From JAGXFP01 sp039714535 (GTDB taxonomy: Bacteria > Desulfobacterota > Desulfobulbia > Desulfobulbales > JAGXFP01): a stretch of DNA of 6,716 nt. Positions 6,486 through 6,716 of this stretch are shown here, piece after piece. Within the stretch, counting starts at the first letter, position 1. Each line of letters starts with the position of its first letter. The DNA is taken from NCBI GenBank assembly GCA_039714535.1, contig JBDLJC010000078.1, forward strand, positions 1-6,716, written 5' to 3'. Under the pieces are notes generated by a model, which searched no databases, was not told the DNA's origin, and saw only the letters and a list, made by a program, of their open reading frames with translations. A program made the position numbers and the translations under genes.

Positions 6486-6501
6486 ATGGCACATTATAAC
6501 A
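6436..6501. repeat. 12-base perfect inverted repeat around the transposase start
   Basis: TGTTATAATGTG at 6436-6447 is the exact reverse complement of CACATTATAACA at 6490-6501, with a 42-base spacer. A third partial copy, CATTATAA at 6460-6467, also pairs with the left arm over 8 bases. The right arm lies inside codons 2-6 of the transposase remnant. It could be an operator, a subterminal transposase-binding site of the insertion sequence, or an mRNA hairpin that limits transposase translation. Confidence 0.55.
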
Positions 6502-6644
6502 CGATCATTAACCAAATCGCTGCAATTCTTCCGAGACATGAATTTGAATATTTGGCAAAAATCCATCATGTAGGTCAAAAGTTTAGAAAATTCAATAGGT
6601 GGAGCCAGTTTCTTGCCAGAGTTATGGTCAATTCTGGTGTTTGA
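6486..6644 (+). pseudogene. Truncated IS4-family transposase, DUF4372 N-terminal domain
   Basis: The 52-codon frame begins MAHYNTIINQIAAILPRHEF, continues through an HHVGQKFRKFNRWSQFLA stretch, then reads RVMVNSGV and stops. The opening matches the well-known start of IS4-type transposases with a DUF4372 domain: a MAHxNT opening, a PRHEFE motif, an HHxG motif and an RWSQF motif. In intact relatives the RWSQF motif is followed by a GQLSGRxSLRD-like segment and then about 300 more residues holding the DDE catalytic core. None of that is here. The family match ends at about residue 44 (near base 6617), exactly where the 36-base repeat shared with the left edge begins. AAGGGG at 6470-6475 may be its ribosome-binding site. 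It is the only plus-strand coding signal, and it is non-functional. Confidence 0.8.
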
Positions 6645-6654
6645 AAAAATCATG
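6619..6654 (+). repeat. Right copy of a cluster-flanking inverted repeat
   Basis: 36 bases starting GAGTTATGGTCAA and including TGGTGTTTGA align without gaps to the minus strand of 63-98 at 29 of 36 positions. The repeat begins at the point where similarity to the transposase ends, so it looks like the boundary of a second element or a recombination joint. It extends outward, away from the gene cluster. Confidence 0.65.
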
Positions 6655-6716
6655 TTTAAATGGCAGCCCTGTTGAGTTCGCCTTCTATTATAGGATCAAT
6701 TCGTTCTCCATCCTTG

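Noticed and set aside
6304..6653. Two minus-strand open frames of 62 and 63 codons (6304-6492 and 6462-6653) upstream of the glycosyltransferase
   Set aside because: They have no family features or convincing ribosome-binding sites. They overlap each other and run antisense to the recognisable transposase remnant.
6656..6715. Minus-strand frame entering from the right edge and ending KDGERIDPIIEGELNRAAI-stop
   Set aside because: It looks protein-like and could be the tail of a gene outside the window, but 19 residues with no recognised family are too little to call.

Overview
The window reads as one strand-uniform surface-glycan gene cluster. Seven consecutive genes all lie on the minus strand, and no complete gene lies on the plus strand. 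In transcription order they are a family 4-type glycosyltransferase (6272-5046), a NeuA/KdsB-like CMP-sugar cytidylyltransferase (4987-4301), a DUF115/MptE-like protein that is a candidate sugar transferase (4304-3456), an HpcH/HpaI-family class II aldolase (3446-2676), a D-2-hydroxyacid dehydrogenase (2670-1738), an extended-SDR nucleotide-sugar epimerase/dehydratase (1741-821) and a HAD-superfamily phosphatase (761-120). Spacing is operon-like: two ATGA overlaps of 4 bases (4301-4304 and 1738-1741), gaps of 5 and 9 bases, and two gaps of about 58 bases.

Taken together, the genes suggest a pathway that makes and transfers an acidic, CMP-activated sugar. No NeuB/KdsA-type PEP-condensing synthase is visible. 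Instead there is a pyruvate-type aldolase plus a 2-hydroxyacid dehydrogenase. My working inference is that an unusual 3-deoxy-2-ulosonate or a related hydroxy-acid substituent is built here, activated with CTP, and attached by the DUF115 protein or the glycosyltransferase. This is inference from families and gene order; no substrate can be read from sequence.

The right edge (6273-6716) contains no intact gene. It holds the first 44 or so residues of an IS4-type transposase (DUF4372 N-terminal domain) on the plus strand. The reading frame is broken exactly where a 36-base repeat begins. A diverged copy of that repeat (29/36 identical) lies in inverted orientation just beyond the last gene at the left edge (63-98). 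The cluster is therefore bracketed by related repeats that point outward, next to insertion-sequence debris. This looks like an accessory, possibly mobilised, island.

The organism is a Gram-negative-type bacterium of intermediate GC content. A member of the Desulfobacterota or a similar proteobacterial lineage would fit, but this is only an impression. Base composition is uneven: the aldolase and dehydrogenase region is clearly GC-richer than the glycosyltransferase at the 5' end of the operon, which suggests mosaic assembly.
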